This document shows positions 15,677-24,206 of a stretch of 64,000 bases of DNA, piece after piece. This stretch comes from Methylotenera oryzisoli (GTDB lineage Bacteria > Pseudomonadota > Gammaproteobacteria > Burkholderiales > Methylophilaceae). Within the stretch, counting starts at the first letter, position 1. Each line of letters opens with the position of its first letter. The stretch covers positions 1-64,000 of the forward strand of contig CAMDXI010000002.1 of NCBI GenBank assembly GCA_945878695.1, given 5' to 3'. Below the pieces are notes generated by a model. It had not been told where the DNA came from. It saw nothing but the letters and a program-made list of their open reading frames with translations, and did not search any database. A program made the position numbers and the translations under genes.

Positions 15677-16558
15677 CTATTTTTTCTTGGCACGCGGGTG
15701 GGCTTGGTCGTAGACACTGGCCAAATGCTGAAAGTCCAAGTGGGTATAGACTTGGGTGGTGCTGATGTTGGCATGGCCTAGCATTTCTTGCACGGCGCGT
15801 AAATCTTGACTGGATTGCAATACGTGGCTGGCAAAGCTGTGGCGCAGTAAATGCGGGTGCACGCTGCTGCTCATGCCTTGTTTGATTGACCACTGCTTGA
15901 CTCGGTATTGCACCGCGCGTGGGCTAATGCGTTTGCCTTGTTGCGTGACAAATAAAGCATCCGGATTGCTGTCAGCGATGCGCAGGCTGGCGCGCCGATT
16001 TAACCAAACTTTGATGGCTTCACTGGCGTGGCTGCCCATGGGCACGATGCGCGTCTTATTGCCTTTACCGGTTACCGTGACGGTGCCGGCGGTGTAGTCG
16101 AGCATGGCACAGTCTAAATTGACCAGTTCGGCCAAGCGTAAACCAGAGGAATAGAACAATTCTAATATCGCGTGATCGCGTTGAGCGAGCAGGTCGCCGC
16201 CTTGTATGGCTACAAACTTTACCGCTTGGTCGGTGGACAACGCTTGCGGTAAGGTCTTGGCCGATTTGGGGGCGCGTAAGCCTATCACAGGGTTTTGTTG
16301 GTAACCCTGCTGGTGGACTAAGTAATTGAAATAGCCACGCCATGCCGACAGGGCGCGGGCGATACTTTTGCCACTCAAGCCGCGGCTGTGTAGGCTGGCT
16401 ATGTAGCGACGTATGTGCGCGCTTTGTACTTGCGCTAGTTCGGTATCGCCGACTAATGAGGTCAACAATTCGATGTCCCTGGCGTAATTTTTTAGCGTGA
16501 GCGCACTGAGGCCGCGCTCAAACGTCAGGTGTTGCAGGTAGGCTTTGAGGTGGCTCAC
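15677..16558 (-). CDS. xerC: Tyrosine recombinase XerC
   Basis: A 293-residue chromosome-dimer-resolving recombinase. The catalytic residues lie in SSGLRLAELVNLD (Arg), HLLRHSFASHVL (HxxR), LGHANISTTQVYTHL (His and nucleophile Tyr). The core-binding domain lies in residues 1-90 (FERGLSALTLKNYARDIELL). XerC works with XerD and FtsK at the dif site. It ends the dapF-DUF484-xerC operon, the same order as in E. coli. This is a housekeeping recombinase and is unrelated to the integrase at the left end of the window. Confidence 0.95.
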   Translation of the reverse strand: MSHLKAYLQHLTFERGLSALTLKNYARDIELLTSLVGDTELAQVQSAHIRRYIASLHSRGLSGKSIARALSAWRGYFNYLVHQQGYQQNPVIGLRAPKSAKTLPQALSTDQAVKFVAIQGGDLLAQRDHAILELFYSSGLRLAELVNLDCAMLDYTAGTVTVTGKGNKTRIVPMGSHASEAIKVWLNRRASLRIADSNPDALFVTQQGKRISPRAVQYRVKQWSIKQGMSSSVHPHLLRHSFASHVLQSSQDLRAVQEMLGHANISTTQVYTHLDFQHLASVYDQAHPRAKKK

Positions 16559-16576
16559 TGGCAGGTGGGCAACTCG

Positions 16577-17245
16577 CTAAAGATGAGCGGCCACGGCCGC
16601 GCTGACCAAATCGCCTATGCGTTGTAAATACAAGGAACCCATGTCGGCTTTGAAGCGGTCTGGGTCTTCTGTCCCCAATATGAGTACGCCGTAAAGCTGT
16701 TTTTCATCGCTAAGCGGGATAAAGGCGAAAGACTGCAAGGACTCTGGCACTAAGCCGTCGGCCGAGGCGGGCTTTTCACCGCAATGGGGCAGGCTCAACG
16801 CGCTGACCCAGTCCTGAAAAGGGCTGGACACGGCGCTAAATAATTTGTCTTGGGCTAGCGCTGGGTCGCTGGGGGCTTGCCAAATCAACAACTGACTGTG
16901 CGACACGGCAAAGATGTCCTGCATGCTTTGCGCCAGCAAATTGTTTAGGCCATCTAAGTTAGGGCTGGCAAGCAGCTGAACGCTAAATTGATGGACATAG
17001 CCACTGGTTTTGTCGTTTTGTTCGGCGTAGGCGATCAGCTGCGCCATCTTGCTTTCCATCACCCGTATCTTGTCGCGTTGCGCCAATTGCTGGCGTTCGG
17101 TCAGGGATATCGTGCCATTGCCGTGTGGGCTGGGTAGAAAAATTTCCGTGAGCAAGTGCGCGTGCTGTTCAAAAAATTGCGGGTGGCTGCGTAAATAGCG
17201 GCTGACTTGTTCGGCGTACAACGGGTCTTCTTGATCTTGTTGCAT
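16577..17245 (-). CDS. DUF484 family protein
   Basis: A 222-residue GAF-like DUF484 protein: N-terminal VSRYLRSHPQFFEQHAHLLTEIFLPSPHGNGTISLTERQ, then a short coiled coil (QRDKIRVMESKMAQLIAYAEQND) and a C-terminal sensory-type domain with LYGVLILGTEDPDRFKADMGSLYLQRIGDLV. The family nearly always lies between dapF and xerC and has no firmly established function; GAF-type folds usually sense small ligands. The gap to xerC is only 18 bp and to dapF 37 bp, so cotranscription is likely. Confidence 0.92.
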   Translation of the reverse strand: MQQDQEDPLYAEQVSRYLRSHPQFFEQHAHLLTEIFLPSPHGNGTISLTERQQLAQRDKIRVMESKMAQLIAYAEQNDKTSGYVHQFSVQLLASPNLDGLNNLLAQSMQDIFAVSHSQLLIWQAPSDPALAQDKLFSAVSSPFQDWVSALSLPHCGEKPASADGLVPESLQSFAFIPLSDEKQLYGVLILGTEDPDRFKADMGSLYLQRIGDLVSAAVAAHL

Positions 17246-17282
17246 GGGGGTCCTTAAGGAGCGCTAATGGGCTTTTGTCACT

Positions 17283-18125
17283 TTAGCTTAATGTGATGCT
17301 GCCAGTAAATACCGTCACGGCCGGGCCGGTCATCATGACATTCGAATCGCCGCCTTGCCAGGCAATGGAGAGTTCGCCGCCACGGGCGCTCACCTTGACC
17401 GGCGATGTTAATTGGCCGGATAGGATGCCGCTGACCACGGCCGCGCAGGCACCGGTGCCGCAGGCTAAGGTTTCGCCGCTGCCGCGTTCAAACACGCGCA
17501 ATTTAATCTGTTGTGGGTTTACGATTTGCATGAAGCCAACGTTGACGCGTTTAGGGAAGCGCGGGTGCACTTCAATTTGTTGACCCAATTCGACTACCGC
17601 GGCCGTCTCAACATTATTAACTTGCAGCACCGCATGCGGGTTGCCCATGGACACGGCAGCAATCTGCAGCGTTTGCTCACCCACTTGCAGGGCGTATTGG
17701 GCTGCTTGCGCATCGGCAATAAAAGGGATGTCGGATGGCGCCCATTTAGGTGCGCCCATGTTGACGGTGACCAAGCCATTGTCTTCTAAGCTAGGGTGTA
17801 TGATGCCGCTGGCGGTTTCTACTGAGATGGTTTTTTTGTGGCTCAAACCCTGCTCGGCGACGAAGCGCACAAAGCAACGTGCGCCATTGCCGCATTGCGC
17901 CACTTCGCTGCCATCGGCATTAAAAATACGGTATTTAAAATCCGCTACGCTGGAGGATTCGACCAATAGCAATTGATCAAAGCCGACGCCGAATTGGCGA
18001 TTGGCCAATTGTTGGATTTGTTGCGGGCTGAGGTGCACGGTTTGATGGATGGCATCGATCACCATGAAGTCGTTGCCGGCACCCTGCATTTTGCTAAAAG
18101 ATAATTGCGTGGATTTAGAATTCAT
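17283..18125 (-). CDS. dapF: Diaminopimelate epimerase
   Basis: A 280-residue enzyme that interconverts LL- and meso-diaminopimelate for lysine and peptidoglycan synthesis. The two catalytic cysteines sit in CGNGARC and ACGTGACA, the diagnostic motif pair of PLP-independent DapF. N-terminal [16 protein letters not shown] is characteristic. It is the first gene of the dapF-DUF484-xerC operon and is divergent from metK (173 bp between starts). Length and motifs are normal. Confidence 0.96.
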   Translation of the reverse strand: MNSKSTQLSFSKMQGAGNDFMVIDAIHQTVHLSPQQIQQLANRQFGVGFDQLLLVESSSVADFKYRIFNADGSEVAQCGNGARCFVRFVAEQGLSHKKTISVETASGIIHPSLEDNGLVTVNMGAPKWAPSDIPFIADAQAAQYALQVGEQTLQIAAVSMGNPHAVLQVNNVETAAVVELGQQIEVHPRFPKRVNVGFMQIVNPQQIKLRVFERGSGETLACGTGACAAVVSGILSGQLTSPVKVSARGGELSIAWQGGDSNVMMTGPAVTVFTGSITLS

Positions 18126-18298
18126 AAGCTTTATTATAAATTGATAGTGGGCGCCGGCTATTTTTTATTGCAATATTTTAGTCTTAAAATTCAATACTTA
18201 GGTAGAATGCTAACTCGGTAATTGACCTGATGATCATGCTTCAGCCTTTAGTATGAAAATCATTTCATTTTTTATAGTTTACTTTTCAAGGCGCACAA

Positions 18299-19456
18299 AT
18301 GAACGACTATCTTTTTACTTCAGAATCCGTTTCTGAAGGTCACCCAGACAAACTCGCAGACCAAGTATCCGACAGTATTTTAGACGCGATATTAGAACAA
18401 GACCCCACTGCCCGTGTTGCAGCAGAAACGTTAGCCAACACCGGTTTAATTGTGTTGGCAGGTGAGATCACCACCACCGCTAACGTGGATTACATCAAAG
18501 TAGCGCGTGAGACCATCAAACGCATAGGCTACGACAACACTGACTACGGCATAGACTACAAAGGTTGTGCGGTATTGGTGGCTTACGACAAACAATCCCC
18601 TGACATTGCCCAAGGCGTGGACGGTGCGCAGGACGACCCATTGGACCAAGGCGCCGGCGATCAAGGCTTGATGTTTGGTTACGCTTGCGATGAAACCCCG
18701 CAATTGATGCCATTGCCGATTTGGTTGTCGCACCGCATCATGGAGCGTCAAGCGCAGTTGCGTAAAGACGGCCGTTTGCCTTGGTTGCGTCCGGACGCGA
18801 AATCGCAAGTCACCATTAAGTACCAAGACGGCAAAGCCAGCGCGATTGATACCGTGGTGGTGTCAACCCAGCACGCCCCAGAAATGGAATTAAAAGACAT
18901 ACGCGAAGCGGTGATAGAAGAAATCATCAAGCCGACCTTGCCTAAAGAATTGATTAATGGCGACATCAAGTTCTTGGTTAACCCTACTGGCCGATTTGTG
19001 ATAGGCGGCCCACAAGGCGATTGCGGTTTAACCGGTCGTAAAATCATCGTCGATACCTACGGTGGTGCGGCGCCTCATGGCGGCGGTGCTTTTTCTGGCA
19101 AAGACCCTTCTAAAGTAGACCGTTCCGCGGCGTATGCCGGCCGTTATGTGGCAAAGAACATCGTGGCTGCCGGTTTGGCTTCCCGTTGCTTGGTGCAAAT
19201 TTCCTACGCGATTGGCGTGGCGCAACCGACCTCCATCATGGTCGAGACCTACGGTACCGGTAAGGTGTCTAACGAAGTGCTGACCGCCTTGGTGCGCGAA
19301 CACTTTGATTTGCGCCCTAAAGGCATAGTGAAGATGCTTAATTTACTGCGTCCTATCTACACTAAAACCGCTGCTTACGGCCATTTTGGCCGTGACGAAC
19401 CGGAGTTTACTTGGGAAGCGATAGACAAAGCGGCGGCCTTAAAAGCCGCGCTTTAA
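18299..19456 (+). CDS. metK: S-adenosylmethionine synthetase
   Basis: A 385-residue cytoplasmic enzyme that makes S-adenosylmethionine from methionine and ATP. Signatures are [24 protein letters not shown] at the N-terminus, [12 protein letters not shown] (ATP site) and [23 protein letters not shown] (P-loop-like motif). It lies directly upstream of the SAH riboswitch-ahcY-metF unit but is separated from it by a strong terminator, so it has its own transcript. I looked for a SAM riboswitch in its 173-bp leader region and saw none that I could recognise. Confidence 0.97.
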   Translation: MNDYLFTSESVSEGHPDKLADQVSDSILDAILEQDPTARVAAETLANTGLIVLAGEITTTANVDYIKVARETIKRIGYDNTDYGIDYKGCAVLVAYDKQSPDIAQGVDGAQDDPLDQGAGDQGLMFGYACDETPQLMPLPIWLSHRIMERQAQLRKDGRLPWLRPDAKSQVTIKYQDGKASAIDTVVVSTQHAPEMELKDIREAVIEEIIKPTLPKELINGDIKFLVNPTGRFVIGGPQGDCGLTGRKIIVDTYGGAAPHGGGAFSGKDPSKVDRSAAYAGRYVAKNIVAAGLASRCLVQISYAIGVAQPTSIMVETYGTGKVSNEVLTALVREHFDLRPKGIVKMLNLLRPIYTKTAAYGHFGRDEPEFTWEAIDKAAALKAAL

Positions 19457-19473
19457 GTCGCGTTTGAAACAGT

Positions 19474-19509
19474 AAAAAGCCTTGCCGCTAGCTGCGGCAA
19501 GGCTTTTTT
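19474..19509. terminator. Intrinsic terminator after metK
   Basis: AAGCCTTGCCGC and GCGGCAAGGCTT form a 12-bp perfect stem, preceded by AAAA and followed by TTTTTT. Confidence 0.93.
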
Positions 19510-19548
19510 ATTGGCTGTACGGAAAATCATGAGTTAGCAAAAATGGGC

Positions 19549-19577
19549 TTGGAAGGAGAAACAAACTCTCGTATAAT
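19549..19577 (+). promoter_or_regulatory. Sigma-70 promoter of the ahcY operon
   Basis: TTGGAA (19549-19554) and TATAAT (19572-19577) are 17 bp apart. Transcription should start near 19584, only a few bases before the SAH aptamer. Confidence 0.8.
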
Positions 19578-19585
19578 GCCTTTCA

Positions 19586-19650
19586 TTCCGAGGAGCGTTG
19601 CGAGAGTCCTTCTCCCAGGCTCGGAACAGGTTAGAACGACGCTCACCTTA
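19586..19650 (+). promoter_or_regulatory. S-adenosylhomocysteine (SAH) riboswitch
   Basis: The conserved SAH aptamer core is read directly: CCGAGGAGCGTTGC near 19588, CCCAGGCTCGG near 19615 and GAACAGG...GAACGACGCTCAC to about 19647. The segments pair in the known way (CCGAG with CTCGG; GAGCGT with ACGCTC as a pseudoknot-type layout). SAH riboswitches turn on ahcY and methionine-cycle genes when SAH builds up, which fits the downstream ahcY and metF. Confidence 0.95.
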
Positions 19651-19746
19651 TTAACCGTGCCGGGCACGGGATACGGGTGAGATAAGCGTACCGCCTCTCT
19701 AATTAAATACCCTTTCCCTCCGGTCACATATTCAAGGAAATTGAAC

Positions 19747-21171
19747 ATGAATGCTGTGACTGCTGATGTTAAAAATACAGTAAAAGATTACGTGATTGCC
19801 GATATCGGCTTGGCCGCGTTTGGCCGTAAAGAAATCGCCATTGCCGAAACCGAAATGCCAGGCTTGATGGCAATCCGTGAAGAGTTTGCCCTGATTCAAC
19901 CGCTAAAAGGCGCGCGCATTACCGGCAGCTTGCACATGACCATACAAACCGCTGTGCTCATCGAAACGCTAAAAGATTTAGGTGCGGAAGTGCGTTGGGC
20001 CTCGTGCAATATTTATTCTACCCAAGACCATGCTGCGGCAGCAATTGCCGAAGGCGGTACGCCGGTATTTGCGGTTAAAGGCGAAAGCTTGGCCGACTAT
20101 TGGGACTACACCCACCGCATTTTTGAGTGGAGCGACGGTGGCTACAGCAACATGATTTTGGACGACGGCGGCGACGCGACTTTGTTATTGCATTTGGGCA
20201 CGCGTGCCGAAAAAGATTTGTCTTTGGTGGCGCACCCGACTTCAGAAGAAGAGGTGTGTTTATTCGATTCCATTAAAGCCAAACTAAAAGTCGATCCAAC
20301 TTGGTATTCCGTGCGTTTAGCTAAAATCATAGGCGTGACCGAAGAAACCACCACCGGTGTGCACCGTTTGTATCAAATGCACAAAGAAGGCAAATTGGCT
20401 TTCCCAGCGATTAATGTGAACGACTCGGTGACCAAATCCAAATTCGACAATTTATACGGTTGCCGCGAATCCTTAGTGGACGCGATTAAGCGTGCTACGG
20501 ACGTGATGATCGCCGGTAAAGTGGCGGTAGTGGCCGGTTACGGCGATGTGGGTAAAGGCTCTGCACAAGCTTTACGCGCCTTGTCTGCGCAAGTTTGGGT
20601 GACCGAGATTGATCCTATTTGTGCCTTGCAAGCCGCCATGGAAGGCTACCGCGTGGTGACCATGGATTACGCCGCGGAACACGCTGATATTTTTGTCACG
20701 GCAACCGGTAACTACCACGTGATTACTCATGAGCACATGGCTAAAATGAAAGACCAAGCCATCGTTTGTAACATCGGCCATTTTGATAACGAGATAGACG
20801 TGGCTTCATTGGAAAAATACGAGTGGGATGAAATTAAACCGCAAGTGGATCACGTGATTTTCCCTAACGGCAAAAAAATTATTCTGTTGGCAAAAGGTCG
20901 CTTGGTCAATTTAGGTTGCGGTACCGGCCACCCAAGCTATGTCATGAGTTCTAGCTTTGCTAATCAGACTATTGCGCAAATTGAATTGTTTACGCAAACT
21001 GCTAACTACCCAGTGGGTGTGTATACCTTGCCTAAGCACTTGGACGAGAAGGTGGCGATCTTGCAATTGCGCAAATTAAATGCGCAACTGACCAGCCTAA
21101 CCGATCAACAAGCGGCTTACATCGGTGTGCAAAAGCAAGGTCCTTTTAAACCGGATACTTACCGTTATTAG
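19747..21171 (+). CDS. ahcY: Adenosylhomocysteinase
   Basis: A 474-residue NAD-dependent enzyme that hydrolyses S-adenosylhomocysteine to homocysteine and adenosine, removing the inhibitor of methyltransferases. Visible motifs are [29 protein letters not shown], the NAD-binding [14 protein letters not shown] and the C-terminal KPDTYRY typical of the family. The start was set at the ATG at 19747 because AAGGA lies at proper distance; the in-frame TTG at 19741 is too close to it. It is first in the operon ahcY-YvlD-like-metF and is controlled by the upstream SAH riboswitch. Its stop codon lies inside the first copy of a duplicated hairpin. Confidence 0.97.
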   Translation: MNAVTADVKNTVKDYVIADIGLAAFGRKEIAIAETEMPGLMAIREEFALIQPLKGARITGSLHMTIQTAVLIETLKDLGAEVRWASCNIYSTQDHAAAAIAEGGTPVFAVKGESLADYWDYTHRIFEWSDGGYSNMILDDGGDATLLLHLGTRAEKDLSLVAHPTSEEEVCLFDSIKAKLKVDPTWYSVRLAKIIGVTEETTTGVHRLYQMHKEGKLAFPAINVNDSVTKSKFDNLYGCRESLVDAIKRATDVMIAGKVAVVAGYGDVGKGSAQALRALSAQVWVTEIDPICALQAAMEGYRVVTMDYAAEHADIFVTATGNYHVITHEHMAKMKDQAIVCNIGHFDNEIDVASLEKYEWDEIKPQVDHVIFPNGKKIILLAKGRLVNLGCGTGHPSYVMSSSFANQTIAQIELFTQTANYPVGVYTLPKHLDEKVAILQLRKLNAQLTSLTDQQAAYIGVQKQGPFKPDTYRY

Positions 21172-21261
21172 AAAACGCAGCCGGATTCTCGGCTAGCGTT
21201 TTGTTATCACCCGTTGTGGTTAGAAAACGCAGCCGGATTCTCGGCTAGCGTTTTGTTATCA
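21168..21261 (+). repeat. Tandemly duplicated 42-bp terminator-like hairpin after ahcY
   Basis: A perfect 42-bp direct repeat occupies 21168-21209 and 21220-21261, separated by 10 bp (period 52). Each copy folds into a stem with AAAACGC pairing GCGTTTT and an inner AGCCG/CGGCT arm, followed by TTGTT, which resembles an intrinsic terminator. The first copy includes the TAG stop codon of ahcY. Partial readthrough would set the level of the downstream membrane protein and metF. Confidence 0.85.
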
Positions 21262-21293
21262 GTTTTTACTGATTAATTAAGGGGAGTGGCAGC

Positions 21294-21647
21294 ATGCGAT
21301 TATTGTTGGGCTGGATATTGAACGCCTTGGCGCTGTTAGCCGTGGCCTACTACGTGCCCAACATTCATGTGGCCGATTTTGCTACGGCTTTGCTGGCAGC
21401 GCTGGCCATAGGTTTGGTCAATCTATTGGTTAGACCTATCTTGGTGCTGCTCACTTTGCCCATTACTTTGCTCACTTTAGGGCTATTTTTATTGCTAATA
21501 AACGGCGTATTATTTTATGCTGTAGGCAATGTCTTGCCAGGCTTTGAAGTGCAAACCATACGCGCCGGTTTAATCGGCGCTTTGCTATACAGCGTGCTAG
21601 CATGGTTGTTGGGCGCCATAGTGATAGACGATAAAAAAGACAAATAA
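21294..21647 (+). CDS. YvlD/phage-holin-family small membrane protein
   Basis: A 117-residue protein with four hydrophobic segments (about 2-20, 28-48, 52-76 and 88-110) and the PF04020-type pattern LGWILNALALLAVAYYVPNIHVADF, GLVNLLVRPILVLLTLPITLLTLGLFLLLINGVLFY and LIGALLYSVLAWLLG. The family is called phage holin family IV or YvlD, but these chromosomal members have no shown lytic role. It lies between ahcY and metF; its stop (21645-21647) directly abuts the metF ATG, so they are cotranslated. This ahcY-holin-metF order recurs in betaproteobacteria. Function unknown. Confidence 0.9.
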   Translation: MRLLLGWILNALALLAVAYYVPNIHVADFATALLAALAIGLVNLLVRPILVLLTLPITLLTLGLFLLLINGVLFYAVGNVLPGFEVQTIRAGLIGALLYSVLAWLLGAIVIDDKKDK

Positions 21648-22478
21648 ATGAACAGCAACGCATACAGCTTTGAGTTTTTTCCGCCTAAGACTGCAGAAGG
21701 CATGGCGACGCTGCGCGACGCCCGTGCAGAGTTGGCCAAATTCAATCCCGAGTTTTTCTCCGTGACGTTTGGGGCGGGCGGTTCAACGCGCGACCGAACC
21801 ATGGAAACGGTGTTGGACATTCAGCAACAAGGCTTAGCAGCCGCACCGCATATTTCCTGCATTTCTTCCAGCAAAGAGGAAATTCGTGCCTTATTGCAAG
21901 CTTACCAAGCCAGTGGCATCAAGCGTTTGGTGGCCTTGCGCGGTGACCTGCCATCGGGTGAAGTGAGTGCGGGTGACTTTCGCTATGCATCGGAATTGGT
22001 CGCCTTCATACGCGCTGAAACCGGCCAGCATTTTCACATCGAAGTGGCGGCCTACCCAGAGTTTCATCCGGAAGCGAAAAGCCCGGCGGCCGATGTATTG
22101 AATTTAAAACGCAAGATGGATGCCGGTGCCAATTCGGCCATTACCCAATATTTTTATAACGCCGATGCCTATTTTCACTTTATTGATCAGTGTGCGGCGG
22201 CCGGCATTAATGCGCCTATCGTGCCTGGCATTATGCCTATATACAACATCACGCAATTGGCGCGCTTTTCCAATGTGTGCGGTGCAGAGATTCCCAGGTG
22301 GTTGAGGTTACGTTTGGAAGAGTACGGCGATGACATGGCCTCATTGCGTGCTTTTGGCATAGACGTGGTGACGGATTTATGTGAAACCTTAAGGGTGTTT
22401 GGTGCGCCCAGTTTGCATTTCTATACCTTGAATCGTGCCGGTGTGATTGCCAACATCATAGGCAATTTGCCCGATTAA
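21648..22478 (+). CDS. metF: 5,10-methylenetetrahydrofolate reductase
   Basis: A 276-residue flavoenzyme that reduces 5,10-methylene-THF to 5-methyl-THF, the methyl donor for methionine synthase. Signatures: SFEFFPPKTAEGM (catalytic Glu), FFSVTFGAGGSTRD, VALRGDLP, and QYFYNADAYFHFID. Length fits the bacterial form. It ends the SAH-riboswitch operon, so SAH accumulation should raise both SAH removal (AhcY) and homocysteine remethylation. The B12 uptake genes at the left of the window suggest a B12-dependent methionine synthase elsewhere, which is an inference. Confidence 0.96.
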   Translation: MNSNAYSFEFFPPKTAEGMATLRDARAELAKFNPEFFSVTFGAGGSTRDRTMETVLDIQQQGLAAAPHISCISSSKEEIRALLQAYQASGIKRLVALRGDLPSGEVSAGDFRYASELVAFIRAETGQHFHIEVAAYPEFHPEAKSPAADVLNLKRKMDAGANSAITQYFYNADAYFHFIDQCAAAGINAPIVPGIMPIYNITQLARFSNVCGAEIPRWLRLRLEEYGDDMASLRAFGIDVVTDLCETLRVFGAPSLHFYTLNRAGVIANIIGNLPD

Positions 22479-22526
22479 AACAGCGCATATGGCGGCCTTG
22501 TTAGGCGGCCATTGCGGATTGTAGGC

Positions 22527-22566
22527 ATAAAAAAACCGACCAGCGCTTAGTGCAGGGTCGGTTTTT
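22527..22566. terminator. Bidirectional terminator overlapping the smg stop codon
   Basis: ACCGACC (22535-22541) and GGTCGGT (22555-22561) form the stem, with A-runs on the left and TTTTT on the right. It can end both metF and smg. The TAA stop of smg (22549-22547) lies in the loop, so the terminator is partly coding. Confidence 0.88.
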
Positions 22567-23020
22567 CTGTTTGGTTTAAGGCATCTTCAATAAACAAGTA
22601 ATCTCTGGTTTTGTCTGCGCCGGTTTTACCCGCACCCCAGGTCGTCATCAATACGATCCAGCGCATTTCTTCTATATTGATTTTTAGTTGCGACAAGTTC
22701 ATAGCTAGGTCCAGCACCAATTCACGCTGGGCGGTATTGAGTATATTGGCTTGGGTTAAAAATACGATCAGCCCTAAACTTTCAGCGCTGATTTTTCTGC
22801 TTTCGTCCTCAGTAAAAATGCGCGTGCTGTGCGACTGGGCTTTGCTATAAATGTCGCCTTGCTCGGTCATGCGTTCCAGCTCATTAAACCAATTGAACGC
22901 ACTGTTGATATCGTATTCCGCAAACCCTGCTGCAGACAGCTCTTTGGATAAGGTGTCTTGGTCAGGTCTAAACTGCGTATCTATGTAGTTTTCAAACATA
23001 TAAACCAATACTTCAAACAT
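22547..23020 (-). CDS. smg: Smg family protein
   Basis: A 157-residue Smg (DUF494) protein: MFEVLVYMFENYIDTQFRPDQDTLSKELSAAGFAEYDINSAFNWFNELERM and a C-terminal ELVLDLAMNLSQLKINIEEMRWIVLMTTWG. The start was set at 23020, where an AAGGA Shine-Dalgarno precedes the ATG; a longer frame to 23074 adds 18 atypical residues. The family regularly follows dprA in proteobacteria, and its function is not established. It is the third gene of LysM-dprA-smg on the minus strand. Confidence 0.92.
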   Translation of the reverse strand: MFEVLVYMFENYIDTQFRPDQDTLSKELSAAGFAEYDINSAFNWFNELERMTEQGDIYSKAQSHSTRIFTEDESRKISAESLGLIVFLTQANILNTAQRELVLDLAMNLSQLKINIEEMRWIVLMTTWGAGKTGADKTRDYLFIEDALNQTEKPTLH

Positions 23021-23099
23021 GATGTTGATCCTTAAGAAATGTTGTTTTTTAATTAAGTGAGGTGGTTTATGCATCCATCTAAAATGACAAAATCGTCAA

Positions 23100-24197
23100 C
23101 TACACAATCTGTTGGTATTGTCCGCCAGCTAGGCCAGTGATTCTCCCTTCTAATTCCAATAGTGTGAGCATGGATGAAAGCGTGCTGACCGTCAAGCCAG
23201 TCAATTGCACCAAACTTTCGATAGAGATAGGCTCATAAGCCATGGCATCCAATAGCCTTTGCTGATCCTGGCTGGTCTGTGAATTTTCTGCCGCTGCCGG
23301 TACGCTGACGGCTTTGCTTAAATTTAATTCTTCGACGATGTCTTGCAAACTGTCGACTAATTTCGCCCCTTGTTTAATCAGTTGGTGGCAACCTTTGGCC
23401 AGTGGCGAATGGATGGAGCCGGGTATGGCAAACACTTCACGACCTTGTTCGGCACTCAAGCGAGCGGTAATTTGCGAGCCGCTTTTTAGGTTGGCTTCGA
23501 CCACTAAGCAACCCAAGCTAAGGCCGCTAATTAAGCGGTTGCGTCTAGGGAAATTTTGCGGTTTGGACAGCGTGCCCAGCGGGAATTCAGAAATAATTAA
23601 ACCACTGCTAGCAATCTGGTGCGCCAGATCTCGGTGCTGGGCAGGGTAGACCATGTCCAAGCCGGTGCCCACCACGGCGATGGTGTCGCCCTTGGCTTTG
23701 AGTGCGCCGCGGTGGGCGGCCCCATCTATGCCTAAGGCGAGGCCGCTGACTATGCACAGTCCGTGCTCGGCTAAACCTTGGGCAAACGCCTCGGCATTTT
23801 TTTCACCTTGTACCGAGGCATTGCGGCTGCCAACGATGGCGATGCTTAATTTGTTGAGTAGGGCGAGATTGCCTTTTGCATAGAGCAAGGGCGGCGGATC
23901 GGTGATTTCTAGCAAGGCTTTAGGGTAGTCGGCATCGGCCAGCGTGACCAGGTGATTGTTGGCTTGCGCTAGCCAATTAAGCGTTTCTTCTAGGCCAGTT
24001 TGATCCACCCCTAGCCCTATCTCTAAGGCTATTTTTTCAGACACCACCGCCCTTAATTCTTTGAATTTTTTACGGTAAATTTCACTTGGACTGCCAAAGG
24101 TTTTGAGCAGTTGGCAAAATGTTTGGCAGCCTAAGCCTTCTATTTGGCTTAAGCTAAGCCATTGTAATTTTTCCAGTAGAGCGGCGCTGTCATCCAT
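23100..24197 (-). CDS. dprA: DNA-processing protein DprA
   Basis: A 365-residue DprA (Smf) that binds incoming single-stranded DNA and loads RecA during natural transformation. Rossmann-like signatures: AIVGSRNASVQGEKNAEAFAQGLAEHGLCIVSGLALGIDGAAHRGAL and FPRRNRLISGLSLGCLVVEA. An N-terminal HhH/SAM-like segment occupies about 10-60 and a C-terminal winged-helix domain about 305-365 (AYEPISIESLVQLTGLTVSTLSSMLTLLELEGRI). Length is typical. The gene lies 9 bp downstream of the LysM gene and upstream of smg. Confidence 0.95.
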   Translation of the reverse strand: MDDSAALLEKLQWLSLSQIEGLGCQTFCQLLKTFGSPSEIYRKKFKELRAVVSEKIALEIGLGVDQTGLEETLNWLAQANNHLVTLADADYPKALLEITDPPPLLYAKGNLALLNKLSIAIVGSRNASVQGEKNAEAFAQGLAEHGLCIVSGLALGIDGAAHRGALKAKGDTIAVVGTGLDMVYPAQHRDLAHQIASSGLIISEFPLGTLSKPQNFPRRNRLISGLSLGCLVVEANLKSGSQITARLSAEQGREVFAIPGSIHSPLAKGCHQLIKQGAKLVDSLQDIVEELNLSKAVSVPAAAENSQTSQDQQRLLDAMAYEPISIESLVQLTGLTVSTLSSMLTLLELEGRITGLAGGQYQQIV

Positions 24198-24206
24198 GGC
24201 CTAAGC

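Noticed and set aside
15677-16558. XerC as part of a second mobile element
   Set aside because: It is in the conserved dapF-DUF484-xerC operon with normal base composition, so it is the housekeeping dif recombinase.
18126-18298. SAM riboswitch upstream of metK
   Set aside because: I could not recognise the conserved core of SAM-I, SAM-II, SAM-IV or SAM/SAH aptamers in this leader.
21294-21647. Prophage remnant, because of a phage-holin-family protein
   Set aside because: The gene belongs to the YvlD-like chromosomal family in the ahcY-metF operon; no other phage genes are nearby.
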